Below are positions 41,591-50,690 of a stretch of DNA of 64,000 nucleotides, in pieces (within the stretch, counting starts at the first letter, position 1; every line of letters starts with the position of its first letter). Source of the stretch: Variovorax soli NBRC 106424 (lineage in GTDB: Bacteria; Pseudomonadota; Gammaproteobacteria; Burkholderiales; Burkholderiaceae_C); the NCBI RefSeq assembly GCF_001591385.1, contig NZ_BCUU01000005.1, positions 34,303 through 98,302 of the forward strand, given 5' to 3'. The position numbers and the translations under genes are program-made. The notes beneath the pieces were generated by a model. The model saw nothing but the letters and a program-made list of their open reading frames with translations, made no database searches and had not been told where the DNA came from.

Positions 41591-43603
41591 TCAGACGGCC
41601 CAGCAGGCGCAGCCCAGCGCGCCCCAGAAGCTCTTCAGGTCCGACACCGGCGCCTGGCTGCCCCACGCGCTGGCATGCTGGTGGCCGTGCAGGTTGCAGT
41701 TGTTGGCGCAGCCACAGGACAGGGCTGCCTTGCGCACCGCGTTCTGCAGCGGCTTGCCTTCTTTCTCGCCCCAGGCGCCGTAGCCGCCGAAGCGCCGCAC
41801 CGGCGACCAGTCGGGCATGGCCGGCGGCACCGAACCTTCGTCGTTCTTCGCAAAGGGCCCCGCGCCCCACACCACCTTGCCGCCCACCATGGTGAGCAGC
41901 GAGGTGATGTCGGTGATCTCCGATTCCGGGCAGGCGAAGTAGTCGCGGTCGGGCACCATCAGGTCGGCAAACTGGCCCACCGCAATCTGACCCTTCTTGC
42001 CGTCTTCGTTGGAAAACCAGGTGCCCTTCTCGGTCCAGAGGCGCAGCGCCTGTTCGCGGTCGAGCAGGTTGCGCTGGGGCGTGATCTGCAGCCCGCCCAC
42101 CGTCTTGCCCGTGACCAGCCACGACAGCGACACCCATGGGTTGTAGCTGGCCACCCGCGTCGCGTCGGTGCCGGCCGAAACCTTCAGCCCGCGCTCGAGC
42201 ATGCGCTTGACCGGCGGCGTGGCCTCGGCGGCCGCCGCGCCGTAGCGCTCCACGAAGTACTCGCCCTGGTAGGCCATGCGGTGCTGCACCGCCACCCCGC
42301 CGCCCAGCGCGGCGATGCGGTCGATGGACTGGTCGGAGATGGTCTCGGCATGGTCGAAGAACCAGTTCAGGCCGGCCAGCGGCGTGTCCTTGTTGACCTT
42401 CTCGAACACGTCCAGCGCGCGCGTGATGGTCTGGTCGTAGGTGGCATGCATGCGCCACGGCCAGCGGTTCTGTGCCAGCACGCGCACCACGCCTTCCAGG
42501 TCGCCCTCCATCTCGGCGGGCATGTCGGGGCGGGGCTGGCGGAAGTCCTCGAAGTCGGCCGCGGAGAACACCAGCATCTCGCCCGCGCCGTTGTGGCGGA
42601 AGTAGTCGGTGCCCTGCTTGTACTTCGACGTGGCGGTCCAGTTCAGGAAGTCTTCCTTCTCCTGCTTGGGCTTTTGCGTGAACAGGTTGTAGGCCAGGCG
42701 GATGGTCAGCTGGTTCGCATCGGCCAGCTGCTGGATGACCTGGTAGTCCTCGGGGTGGTTCTGGAAGCCCCCGCCCGCGTCGATGGCGCTGGTCAGGCCC
42801 AGGCGGTTGAGCTCGCGCATGAAGTGGCGCGTGGAATTGAGCTGGTATTCCAGCGGCAGCTTGGGGCCCTTGGCCAGCGTGGCATACAGGATGGCCGCGT
42901 TGGGCTTGGCCAGCAGCAGCCCCGTGGGGTTGCCGGCGCTGTCGCGCACGATTTCGCCGCCCGGGGGCGCCGGCGTGTCCTTGGTGTAGCCCACGGCGCG
43001 CAATGCTGCGCCGTTGAGCAGCGCGCGGTCGTACAGGTGCAGCAGGAACACGGGCGTATCCGGCGCCACCGCGTTGATTTCTTCCAGCGTGGGCAGGCGC
43101 TTCTCGGCGAACTGGTGCTCGGTGAAGCCGCCCACCACGCGCACCCACTGCGGCGCGGGGGTGATGGCCACCTGCTTGCGCAGCATGGCCATGGCGTCGG
43201 CCAGGCTCTTCACGCCGTCCCAGCGCAGCTCCATGTTGTAGTTCAGGCCGCCGCGGATGATGTGCAGGTGGGTGTCGATGAGGCCGGGCAGCACGCGCTT
43301 GCCCTGCAGGTCGATCACGCGGGTGGCGCGCCCGGCCAGCCGCACGATGTCCCGGCTGCGGCCCACGTGGGTGAAGCGGCCTTCGCGGATGGCCACCGCG
43401 TCGGCTTGGGGGTTGGCGCGGTCCAATGTGGTGAAGCGGCCGTTGTGAAGGATCAGGTCTGGGGTCTGGGCGTCGTTCTTCATGCGCTGTTGGCTCCAGG
43501 ATGGGGACGGGATGAGGCCGGAGGCCGCCAGGGTGGTGGCGCCGGCCGCGCCGAGGATACGGCGCCGGCCCGCGTCGGGCGCGTGGGTGGTGGTGTTGGT
43601 CAT
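41591..43603 (-). CDS. Tat-exported YtcJ-like amidohydrolase
   Basis: 670 residues from ATG 43603. The N-terminus is a twin-arginine signal (GRRRILGAAGATTLAASGL). The amidohydrolase core begins at DLILHNGRFTTLD; metal ligands are visible in GLIDTHLHIIRGG (HxH), in NWFFDHAETIS and in VSAGTDATRVA (late Asp). The last 50 residues are unusual: SCGCANNCNLHGHQHA followed by GALGCACWAV, a Cys/His-rich tail absent from typical YtcJ proteins. YtcJ relatives hydrolyse N-formyl, urea or cyclic imide bonds. The reaction here is unknown. Confidence 0.88.
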   Translation of the reverse strand: MTNTTTHAPDAGRRRILGAAGATTLAASGLIPSPSWSQQRMKNDAQTPDLILHNGRFTTLDRANPQADAVAIREGRFTHVGRSRDIVRLAGRATRVIDLQGKRVLPGLIDTHLHIIRGGLNYNMELRWDGVKSLADAMAMLRKQVAITPAPQWVRVVGGFTEHQFAEKRLPTLEEINAVAPDTPVFLLHLYDRALLNGAALRAVGYTKDTPAPPGGEIVRDSAGNPTGLLLAKPNAAILYATLAKGPKLPLEYQLNSTRHFMRELNRLGLTSAIDAGGGFQNHPEDYQVIQQLADANQLTIRLAYNLFTQKPKQEKEDFLNWTATSKYKQGTDYFRHNGAGEMLVFSAADFEDFRQPRPDMPAEMEGDLEGVVRVLAQNRWPWRMHATYDQTITRALDVFEKVNKDTPLAGLNWFFDHAETISDQSIDRIAALGGGVAVQHRMAYQGEYFVERYGAAAAEATPPVKRMLERGLKVSAGTDATRVASYNPWVSLSWLVTGKTVGGLQITPQRNLLDREQALRLWTEKGTWFSNEDGKKGQIAVGQFADLMVPDRDYFACPESEITDITSLLTMVGGKVVWGAGPFAKNDEGSVPPAMPDWSPVRRFGGYGAWGEKEGKPLQNAVRKAALSCGCANNCNLHGHQHASAWGSQAPVSDLKSFWGALGCACWAV

Positions 43604-43905
43604 GCGCGATCGCCCCGCGAAGGCGCCCCCGCATCGGCTGTCTTCACCGCGGCGCCGGGCTGTGCGCACTTGGGCAGCTCGCCGAACATGTGCGGCTTGA
43701 CCTGGTCGCGCAGCCATGTGCCCGAGACCGCCGCCTGGCGGTGGTCGAAGGCCTGCTTGACCAGCGGCGGAATCTGCTCGCCCAGCAGGATGCCCAGGAG
43801 CCCCACCAGCGCGATCACCGGCGGCGCCGGCGAGCGCACCTGGAACAGCGCGTAGATCACGCCGACCAGCAGGCCCAGCGCGAGGGAGACAAGGTAGGTT
43901 TTCAT
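43600..43905 (-). CDS. XapX / DUF1427-family small membrane protein
   Basis: 101 residues, ATG at 43905. Two membrane segments (YLVSLALGLLVGVIYALF, then PPVIALVGLLGILLGEQI) and a short loop RSPAP between them are the XapX signature. The 45-residue cytosolic tail is variable. The gene overlaps the amidohydrolase start by four bases. Function unknown. Confidence 0.85.
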   Translation of the reverse strand: MKTYLVSLALGLLVGVIYALFQVRSPAPPVIALVGLLGILLGEQIPPLVKQAFDHRQAAVSGTWLRDQVKPHMFGELPKCAQPGAAVKTADAGAPSRGDRA

Positions 43906-43945
43906 GGCCTGTGTCGTGCGTGTTGGCATGCGCGCTGCGTGCGGT

Positions 43946-44599
43946 TCAGCCTTCGTGCGCGCCGAACATGGTCTTGGCGTAGGTGATGCCCAGCCCGTAG
44001 GCGCCGCCCACCTTCTTCGCGATGCCGGTGGTGAGCTCGTAGGTATCGCCGCGCGCCCAGTCGCGCTGCAGCTCCAGCAGGTATTGCAGCGAGGTCATGG
44101 GGCGTGCGCCGGCCTGCACCATGCGCTCCATGGCGCGGTTGTGCGCTTCGGCGGAGACGTCGCCGCAGGCGTCGGCAATCACGTAGACCTCGAAGCCCTG
44201 GTCCAGCGCCGACAGCGCCGGGCCGACGATGCACACGCTGGTCCACAGGCCCGCCAGCACGATACGCGGCTTGCCGATGCGGTTCACCTCCTCGATGACG
44301 GCCGCGTCTTCCCAGGTGTTCATCGAGGTGCGGTCGAGCATGGCCTTGCCGGGGAAGGCCTCGCCGATCTCGCTGAACATGGGGCCGGAGAAGCTCTTCT
44401 CGGCCACGGTGGTCAGGATGGTGGACACCTTGAAGCCGGCCGCCGCCTGGGCCACCAGCGCCGCGTTGTTGCGCAGGGTCACGGCGTCAATGGAATGCGT
44501 GGCAAAGGCCATCTGCGACTGGAAGTCGATCATCACCAGCGTGTGGTCGTTGGGCGAGAGCAGCGTGGCGCCGGGTGCGGGGGTGGCTTTGACGGTCAT
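43946..44599 (-). CDS. Isochorismatase-family cysteine hydrolase (YcaC-like)
   Basis: 217 residues. The catalytic Asp is in TLVMIDFQSQMAF, a candidate Lys lies in TVAEKSFSGPMF, and the nucleophilic Cys is in LAGLWTSVCIVGPALSAL, preceded by the family cis-peptide region. YcaC-type hydrolases are oligomeric and act on amides or unknown small molecules. It is the first gene of the minus-strand unit and divergent from a LysR gene, with a perfect palindrome between them. It would hydrolyse an amide product of the amidohydrolase pathway (inference). Confidence 0.9.
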   Translation of the reverse strand: MTVKATPAPGATLLSPNDHTLVMIDFQSQMAFATHSIDAVTLRNNAALVAQAAAGFKVSTILTTVAEKSFSGPMFSEIGEAFPGKAMLDRTSMNTWEDAAVIEEVNRIGKPRIVLAGLWTSVCIVGPALSALDQGFEVYVIADACGDVSAEAHNRAMERMVQAGARPMTSLQYLLELQRDWARGDTYELTTGIAKKVGGAYGLGITYAKTMFGAHEG

Positions 44600-44632
44600 G
44601 TGAGGCTCCTGATGGTCTGTTGAAATGGGTCA

Positions 44633-44648
44633 GAATTCAATTGAATTC
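44633..44648. promoter_or_regulatory. Perfect 16-bp palindrome in LysR divergent region
   Basis: GAATTCAATTGAATTC reads the same on both strands. It lies 34 bases upstream of the isochorismatase start and 124 bases upstream of the LysR start. A second imperfect one, GATTCGAATTCC, follows at about 44663-44674. These are likely LysR recognition and activation sites. Confidence 0.55.
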
Positions 44649-44771
44649 ACGATCTGCTTTCGGATTCGAATTCCTTGGCAGTGACGCGATCATCGGCACC
44701 TGGCCCGGCCGATTTGACGAAAGTTTTCGCCCCCTATCATCGAAATCTTCGAACATTCCCGAAGACGCCCC

Positions 44772-45689
44772 ATGCTCAAGCTCACCCTCGAAGCCATCGA
44801 AGTCGTCGACGCCATTGCACGCCACGGCTCCTTTGCGGCGGCCGCGTCGCGGCTGAACAAGGTGCCCTCCACCATCTCCTATGCCGTGGCCAAGCTGGAA
44901 GAGCAGCTGGGCCTGCCCCTGTTCGAGCGCAACGGCCCCCGGGTCAGCCTCACGGCCGCGGGCGAAGAGATGCTGCGCGAAGGCCGCTGGCTGCTGGGCG
45001 CCGCCGGCGACCTGGAGTCGCGCCTGCGCCAGATCGCCACCGGCTACGAGTCGGAACTGCGGCTGGTGCATGACTCGGTCATTCCCACCGAAACGCTCAT
45101 CGGAGACATCCGCGCCTTCGAGGACCTGCGCTGCGGCACCCGCCTGCGCGTGGGCACCGAGGCCCTCACCGGCACCTGGGAGGCGCTGCGCGAAGGGCGT
45201 GCCGACATCGTCATCGCGGCCGGCGAAGGCCCGGCGGGCGGCGGCTACCAGGCGGTGTCGGTGGGCAGCATCGACTTCGCCTTCTGCGTGGCGCCCGCCC
45301 ACCCGCTGACGCGCCTGGGCCGGCCCTTGCGGCGCGGCGACCTGATGGAATTCAACGCCGTCGTGGTGGGCGACAGCGCCCGCACCCTGTCGGACCGCAC
45401 GGTGGGCCTGCTGGCCGGGCAGCCGCGCATTGCCGTGCCGACCATGACGGCCAAGATCGCCTGCCAGGTGGCGGGCCTGGGGCACGGCTTTCTGCCGCGC
45501 AGCTGCGTGGCCCTGGCGCTGGAGCGCGGCCTGCTGGTGGAGTTGCCCACCGAGGAGCCGCGCCCGCCCGAATCCTTCTGGCTGGCATGGAAGACCGGCG
45601 CGCAGGGCCAGGCGCTGCGCTGGTGGCGCGAGCGCCTCAACCGCTCGCTGGTGCCGGCGCTGCTGCCGCGCACCTTCTGGATGCCCTGA
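44772..45689 (+). CDS. LysR-family transcriptional regulator
   Basis: 305 residues. The N-terminal winged helix-turn-helix (residues about 1-60) includes IEVVDAIARHGSFAAAASRL and STISYAVAKLEEQLGLPLFER. The effector domain follows from about residue 90. It is divergent from the isochorismatase-to-MFS operon and presumably controls it. It is convergent with dhaK, 18 bases apart. Confidence 0.93.
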   Translation: MLKLTLEAIEVVDAIARHGSFAAAASRLNKVPSTISYAVAKLEEQLGLPLFERNGPRVSLTAAGEEMLREGRWLLGAAGDLESRLRQIATGYESELRLVHDSVIPTETLIGDIRAFEDLRCGTRLRVGTEALTGTWEALREGRADIVIAAGEGPAGGGYQAVSVGSIDFAFCVAPAHPLTRLGRPLRRGDLMEFNAVVVGDSARTLSDRTVGLLAGQPRIAVPTMTAKIACQVAGLGHGFLPRSCVALALERGLLVELPTEEPRPPESFWLAWKTGAQGQALRWWRERLNRSLVPALLPRTFWMP

Positions 45690-45707
45690 AGGCGGGGGCC
45701 GGCCGCT

Positions 45708-46697
45708 TCACATGCCCCAGCGCAGCGCCGCGGTATGGACGGGCGCATCCCACAAGGCCAGCTGCGCCTCGTCGAGCGCACTGACCGTCACCGAGCAGCC
45801 CGCCATTTCCAGCGACGTGACGTAAGAGCCGGTGAGGTGTCGCGCCACCTTCACCTGGTGGCCGGCCAGCACCTTGTGCACGGCGTTGACCATGAGGTAG
45901 AGCTCCAGCATGGGCGTGCCGCCGAATCCGTTGACCAGCAGCAGCACCTGCTGCCCGGCCTTGAGCGACAGGTCCTTCAGGATGGCGCCCGTCAGTTCAT
46001 GCGCGATGTCGTCGGCGCTGGCCAGCTTGATGCGGCGCCGGCCCGGCTCGCCGTGAATGCCCACGCCCATCTCCATTTCGTCCGCGCCGATCTGGAAGGT
46101 GGGCTTGCCGGCCGCCGGCACGGTGCAGGAGGTGAGCGCAACGCCCATCGAGGCAGTGGCCTTGTTCACCGCGTCGCCCAGCTGCTTGAGCTGGCGCAGC
46201 GACTGGCCGCGCTCGGCGGCGGCGCCCAGCACCTTCTCCACCACCAGCGTGCCGGCCACGCCGCGGCGGCCGGTGGTGTAGGTGGAGTTCTCCACCGCCA
46301 CGTCGTCGTTCACCACCACCGTCTCGTTGTCGCAGTCGAGCATCTCTGCGGCCATCTGGAAGTTCATCATGTCGCCGGAGTAGTTCTTCACGATGAAGAG
46401 CACGCCGGCGCCGGTGTCCACCGACTGTGCGGCGGCCAGCATCTGGTCGGGCGTGGGCGAGGTGAAGACCTGGCCCGGGCAGGCCGCGTCCAGCATGCCG
46501 TGGCCGACGAAGCCGGTATGCAACGGCTCGTGGCCCGAGCCGCCGCCCGAGATCAGCGCCACCTTGCCCGGCTTGGGCGTGCGGCGCCGCACGAACTGGC
46601 TGCCCTCCCCCAGCGCCACGATGTCGGCATGCGCCGTGGTGAAGCCGTCCAGCGATTCGGACAGCATGGTTTCGACGTCGTTGATGAGCTTCTTCAT
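45708..46697 (-). CDS. dhaK: Dihydroxyacetone kinase subunit DhaK
   Basis: 329 residues. GGGSGHEPLHTGFVG is the dihydroxyacetone-binding pocket and MGVGIHGEPG carries the His that binds the substrate covalently as a hemiaminal. Together with DhaL it phosphorylates dihydroxyacetone or a related ketose. No DhaM or other phosphotransferase gene is present in the window, so either the phosphoryl donor protein is elsewhere or the pair uses ATP. It is the last gene of the LacI-ABC operon, 18 bases after dhaL, which suggests that the transported compound is a triose or becomes one. Confidence 0.95.
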   Translation of the reverse strand: MKKLINDVETMLSESLDGFTTAHADIVALGEGSQFVRRRTPKPGKVALISGGGSGHEPLHTGFVGHGMLDAACPGQVFTSPTPDQMLAAAQSVDTGAGVLFIVKNYSGDMMNFQMAAEMLDCDNETVVVNDDVAVENSTYTTGRRGVAGTLVVEKVLGAAAERGQSLRQLKQLGDAVNKATASMGVALTSCTVPAAGKPTFQIGADEMEMGVGIHGEPGRRRIKLASADDIAHELTGAILKDLSLKAGQQVLLLVNGFGGTPMLELYLMVNAVHKVLAGHQVKVARHLTGSYVTSLEMAGCSVTVSALDEAQLALWDAPVHTAALRWGM

Positions 46698-46715
46698 GAT
46701 GCGTGGCCTGGCGGA

Positions 46716-47348
46716 TCAGGCAGAAAGGGAAGACTTGGCGGCGCTCGCGGGGGCAGCAAGGCTTTCACAGATCGCGCCGATGATCAATGCCATCGAACGC
46801 GAACCCGGGTCCACATGGCCCAGCGCCCGGTCGCCGAGGAAGGAGGCGCGGCCCTTGATGGCATCCAGCGCGGCGGTGGCATCGGCCGCGGCCAAGGCGC
46901 AGGCGCGCACGCGCTCCACCAGGTCGTCGCCGCCGGCGGCCAACAGCTTCTGCACCGGGTCCAGCACGTCCAGCAGCGTCTTCTGGCCCACCTGCGCCTT
47001 GCCCAGCCGGGTGAGCGCCTGGATGGCGGCGTCGAGCGAGCGGGCCAGGCCCGCCGCATCGGGCGGGTCGGGCAGCTCCTTGCCCAGCGTGACGAGCAGC
47101 GTGCCGAACACCGGGCCCGACGAGCCGCCGATGGTCGACATGCAGGTCATGCCCATCGTGCGCAGCGCCCCATTGAGCGACTGGCCGGCGATCTCGCCCA
47201 GCTTGCCCTGGATGGCGAGCGCGCCGCGCCGCATGTTCAGGCCGTGGTCGCCGTCGCCGATGGCCTGGTCCAGGGCGGTGAGCTCGTCCACGTGGTCGAT
47301 CAGCGTCTGGGTGGCGCTGCGGATCAGGTCGGTGGTGCTGGGTTTCAA
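46716..47348 (-). CDS. dhaL: Dihydroxyacetone kinase subunit DhaL
   Basis: 210 residues from a TTG at 47348, chosen because GGGAG lies six bases upstream and the frame then starts LKPSTTDLIRSA. The nucleotide-binding loop AIGDGDHGLNMRRG with its metal-binding Asp residues and the TCMSTIGGSSGPVFG loop are intact. DhaL holds the nucleotide and transfers phosphate to DhaK-bound substrate. It lies between the second ABC ATPase and dhaK. The closest pathway is dihydroxyacetone or L-erythrulose/tetrose phosphorylation. Confidence 0.93.
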   Translation of the reverse strand: MKPSTTDLIRSATQTLIDHVDELTALDQAIGDGDHGLNMRRGALAIQGKLGEIAGQSLNGALRTMGMTCMSTIGGSSGPVFGTLLVTLGKELPDPPDAAGLARSLDAAIQALTRLGKAQVGQKTLLDVLDPVQKLLAAGGDDLVERVRACALAAADATAALDAIKGRASFLGDRALGHVDPGSRSMALIIGAICESLAAPASAAKSSLSA

Positions 47349-47370
47349 TTGAGTCTCCCGGAGGTTGGGG

Positions 47371-48408
47371 TCAGGCGGGGGTGGCACCCACACGATGCCC
47401 GGCGGCATCGAACCAGAGCGGCCGCAGCAGCTCGATGCGCACCGCGTCGTCGGGCGCAAAGCTCTCGCCGCCGGGTGCGGAGACGATCCATTCCTGGTCG
47501 CTGCCTTCCGGCGCCACGTGCACCAGGTGCAGGTCGCTCAGGCGCTCGATGCGGCGCACACGGGCGGCGCGGTGCGCGTCGTTGGCAGACTGGCGGTGGA
47601 TGCGCAGGTGTTCGGCGCGCACACCCACCGTCACCGCCTCGCCCGGCGCATTCACCGCCGGCACCAGCGAGCGCGCGAAGAGATTGATGCGCGGCGACCC
47701 CAGCCGCGTCGCAACCTGGCTGGTGCTCGGGTTCTCGTAGATCTCGCGCGGCGTGCCCACCTGCACCAGCCGCCCGCCTTCGAGCACGCCGATGCGGCTG
47801 GCCATGGTCATCGCCTCGATCTGGTCGTGCGTCACGTAGAGCATGGTCGCGCCCAGGTCCTGCTGGATGCGCTTGAGCTCCAGCCGCAGGTCGTTGCGCA
47901 GCTTGGCATCGAGCGACGACAGCGGCTCGTCCATCAGGTAGAGCTGCGGGTCGCGCACCAGGGCCCGGCCGATGGCCACGCGCTGCATCTGCCCGCCCGA
48001 CAGGCGCGTGGCGGCGTTCTTCAGCTTGTCCTCGATGCGTAGCAGGCGCGCCACCTCCGTCACCTTGGCGCGGATCTGCGCCTCCGGCATGGGCCGCAGC
48101 GGCGAACGCAGCGGAAACGCGAGGTTGTCGTACACGCTCAGGTGCGGATAGAGCGAGTACTGCTGGAACACGAAAGCCACGTCGCGCAGTGCCGGCGCCA
48201 GCGTGGTGACGTCGTGCCCGCCGATGTAGACATGGCCGGCATCGGGCTGCTCCAGCCCGGCGACCAGACGCAGGGTGGTCGTCTTGCCCGCGCCGCTGGG
48301 CCCCAGCAGCACGAAGAACTCGCCGCTGGGCATGTCCAGGTGCAGGTCGGCCACCGCCTGCACGGCGCCGAAGCGCTTGCCGATGCCTGTCAGGCGCAGC
48401 TCAGCCAT
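47371..48408 (-). CDS. ABC transporter ATP-binding protein (carbohydrate/polyol type), paralogue 1
   Basis: 345 residues. Walker A GPSGAGKTTTL, Q-loop FVFQQYSLYPHL, signature RLSGGQMQRVAIGRAL, Walker B LYLMDEPLSSLDAKL and switch His in LYVTHDQIEAM. A C-terminal TOBE-like regulatory domain follows. It overlaps the next ATPase gene by eight bases. Two distinct ATPases with two permeases and a DUF2160 protein is the arrangement of the glycerol ABC system GlpSTPQV described in rhizobia, so this is GlpS/GlpT-like. Confidence 0.9.
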   Translation of the reverse strand: MAELRLTGIGKRFGAVQAVADLHLDMPSGEFFVLLGPSGAGKTTTLRLVAGLEQPDAGHVYIGGHDVTTLAPALRDVAFVFQQYSLYPHLSVYDNLAFPLRSPLRPMPEAQIRAKVTEVARLLRIEDKLKNAATRLSGGQMQRVAIGRALVRDPQLYLMDEPLSSLDAKLRNDLRLELKRIQQDLGATMLYVTHDQIEAMTMASRIGVLEGGRLVQVGTPREIYENPSTSQVATRLGSPRINLFARSLVPAVNAPGEAVTVGVRAEHLRIHRQSANDAHRAARVRRIERLSDLHLVHVAPEGSDQEWIVSAPGGESFAPDDAVRIELLRPLWFDAAGHRVGATPA

Positions 48409-49513
48409 GGCGTGCTCCCGTGCGCATGGCCTCGTTGCGGGCAGTGTTCAGGGCGCGGCCGCTCGCGGCGTCGAAGAGCGAAACGGCCTGCGCATCGAAG
48501 GCCAGCCCCACATGGTCGCCGCGCCGCGCCGGCGTGGCCGCGTCGACCTTGGCGCGGATGGTGGCCCCCTGCGCGGTGGCCAGCGTCACCACGGTGCGGG
48601 TGCCCAGGTACTCGGTGCCCAGCACCTCGGCGCGCAGTGCCGAATCGTCGGCAAAGCGCACATGCTCGGGCCGCACCCCGGCCAGCAGCGCCCGGGCCGA
48701 CACGTCTTCGTGAAGGCGCGGCACGCCCAGGCTCGCGGGGCCGATCTGGATGGCCTCCTCGCCTTGTACCAAGGCCGCCTCGAAGGGCAGGAAGTTCATC
48801 GCCGGCGCGCCGATGAAGTCGGCCACGAACACGCTGGCGGGGCATTCGTACACCTCGCGCGGCGCGCCCAGCTGCTCGATCACGCCCTCGTTCATGATGG
48901 CGATGACGTCGGCCATGGCCATGGCCTCCATCTGGTCGTGCGTCACGTACACCGTCGTGGCGCCGATGCGGTCGTGCAAGGCGCGCAGCTCGCGGCACAT
49001 CAGCTCGCGGAACTCGGCATCCAGGGCGCCCAGCGGCTCGTCCATCAAAAAGGCCTTCGGCTGGCGCACGATGGCTCGGCCCAGCGCCACGCGCTGGCGG
49101 TCGCCGCTGGAGAGCTGCGACACCGGCTTGTCCAGCAAGTGGCCGATGCGCAGCGTGCGCGCCGCCGACTCGACCTGGCGCGCGATCTCGTCCCGGGACA
49201 TGCCCTGCGTCACCAGCGGAAAGGCAATGTTGCGGCGCACGTTCATGTGCGGATAGAGCGCGAACATCTGGAACACGAAGGCGATGTCGCGCTCCGACGC
49301 GCGCTTGAAGCTCACGTCCTCGTCGGCCAGGAAGATCTGGCCCGAAGTGGGCAGCTCCAGCCCGGCGATCATGCGCAGCGTGGTGGTCTTGCCGCAGCCC
49401 GAAGGCCCCAGCAGGCAGAAGAATTCGCCGTCGCGCACCGCGAAGCTGGAGTCCTTGACGGCGGTGAAGTCCGCGAAGGCCTTGTGCAGATGGTGGACCC
49501 TGATTTCTGCCAT
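48401..49513 (-). CDS. ABC transporter ATP-binding protein (carbohydrate/polyol type), paralogue 2
   Basis: 370 residues. Walker A GPSGCGKTTTLRMI, signature QLSSGDRQRVALGRAI (a variant LSSGD instead of LSGGQ), Walker B AFLMDEPLGALDAEF, and switch His in VYVTHDQMEAM. The C-terminal part is an OB-fold regulatory domain (VRPEHVRFADDSALRAEV). It forms a heterodimer with the ATPase at 47371 in the model of the GlpST system. Start ATG lies five bases from the end of the DUF2160 gene. Confidence 0.9.
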   Translation of the reverse strand: MAEIRVHHLHKAFADFTAVKDSSFAVRDGEFFCLLGPSGCGKTTTLRMIAGLELPTSGQIFLADEDVSFKRASERDIAFVFQMFALYPHMNVRRNIAFPLVTQGMSRDEIARQVESAARTLRIGHLLDKPVSQLSSGDRQRVALGRAIVRQPKAFLMDEPLGALDAEFRELMCRELRALHDRIGATTVYVTHDQMEAMAMADVIAIMNEGVIEQLGAPREVYECPASVFVADFIGAPAMNFLPFEAALVQGEEAIQIGPASLGVPRLHEDVSARALLAGVRPEHVRFADDSALRAEVLGTEYLGTRTVVTLATAQGATIRAKVDAATPARRGDHVGLAFDAQAVSLFDAASGRALNTARNEAMRTGARHG

Positions 49514-49517
49514 CTCG

Positions 49518-49718
49518 TTACTCCGGGAACTTCGACACGATCATGAAGAGCGCGGTGCCTGCGAGCGTGGTCAGGAAGGACCAGGTGAACAGCACCATGG
49601 CCAGCGGCTGCAGCATCATCAGCAGGCCCGCGGCAATCACCGCGCAGGCCACCATCTCCATGGGGCCGCGCCGCAGCCAGCGCGGCCAGCGTCTTGGGGT
49701 ACCGGGGGACGGGTTCAT
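49518..49718 (-). CDS. DUF2160-family small membrane protein
   Basis: 66 residues with basic N-terminus (RRWPRWLRRG) and two membrane segments (ACAVIAAGLLMML, LFTWSFLTTLAGTALFMIV). DUF2160 proteins occur between permease and ATPase genes of glycerol-type ABC transporters; this copy is shorter than usual (about 90 aa). Its ATG overlaps the permease stop. Role unknown, perhaps an accessory subunit. Confidence 0.8.
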   Translation of the reverse strand: MNPSPGTPRRWPRWLRRGPMEMVACAVIAAGLLMMLQPLAMVLFTWSFLTTLAGTALFMIVSKFPE

Positions 49719-50674
49719 TTGCGCACCGCTCCGAAGGTGATGCCGCGCAGCAGGTGCTTGCGCAGCAGCACGGTGAACACCAGGATGGGAATGAGGAACA
49801 GCGTCGTGCCCGCGGCCACCGCCGGCCAGTCCTGCCCGCCCTCGCCGATGATGATCGGGATGAAGGGCGGCGCCGTCTGCGCCGTGCCCGAGGTGAGCAG
49901 CACCGCGAAGGCGTATTCGTTCCACGCGAAGATCAGGCAGAAGATGGACGTGGCCACGATGCCGGTGGTGGCCTGCGGCAGCACCACCTTGCGAAAGGCC
50001 TGCAGGCGCGTGTAGCCGTCGACCATGGCCGCCTCCTCGTACTCGCGCGGGATCTCGTCGATGAAGCCCTTGAGCAGCCACACCGCCAGCGACACGTTCA
50101 CCGCGCTGTACAGCAGGATCATGCCCAGCCGCGTGTCCGACAGGCCCAGCTCGCGGTACATGAGGTAAATCGGAATGGCCACCGCGATGGGCGGCATCAT
50201 CCGCGTGGAGAGGATGAAGAACAGCAGGTCGTCCTTCAGCGGCACCTTGAAGCGCGAGAAGGCATAGGCCGCCATCACGCCGAAGCCCACCGAGAGAACG
50301 GTCGAGCCGAAGGCGATGATCAGCGAGTTGATGAAGCGCGGCACGTAGTTCGAGGGCCCCGCAATCACCATGTTGTCGGCGCGCGCCACCTTGTCGCAGG
50401 TCTCGGTGGCCGGCGGCAGCGCGGCAATGTACTCGGGCGTCTGGCGCGAGCGCGTGCTGAAGAGGTTGCAGTAGCCCTGCGGCGAGGGCGTGAACAGGAT
50501 CTTGGGCGGATAGCTGATGGAATCCGGCGGCGTCTTGAAGCCGGTGAGGATGATCCACACCAGCGGAATCATCGTGAGCAGCGCATAGAGCACGACCACC
50601 GTGCCCGCGAACCAGCGCGTGCCGGCGCGCGGCTCGACCACCGAATGTGCCGTGCTGATGCCTTGGCTGGTCAT
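49715..50674 (-). CDS. ABC transporter inner-membrane permease (MalG-type)
   Basis: 319 residues, six membrane spans. The first span is VVVLYALLTMIPLVWIILTG and the EAA loop is EYEEAAMVDGYTRLQAFRKVVLP, which contacts the ATPase. A long periplasmic loop lies between residues about 50 and 110 with a possible disulfide pair (GYCNL and ETCDK). It is the second permease of the operon. Confidence 0.92.
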   Translation of the reverse strand: MTSQGISTAHSVVEPRAGTRWFAGTVVVLYALLTMIPLVWIILTGFKTPPDSISYPPKILFTPSPQGYCNLFSTRSRQTPEYIAALPPATETCDKVARADNMVIAGPSNYVPRFINSLIIAFGSTVLSVGFGVMAAYAFSRFKVPLKDDLLFFILSTRMMPPIAVAIPIYLMYRELGLSDTRLGMILLYSAVNVSLAVWLLKGFIDEIPREYEEAAMVDGYTRLQAFRKVVLPQATTGIVATSIFCLIFAWNEYAFAVLLTSGTAQTAPPFIPIIIGEGGQDWPAVAAGTTLFLIPILVFTVLLRKHLLRGITFGAVRK

Positions 50675-50690
50675 GCGGGGCCCTCCTCTT

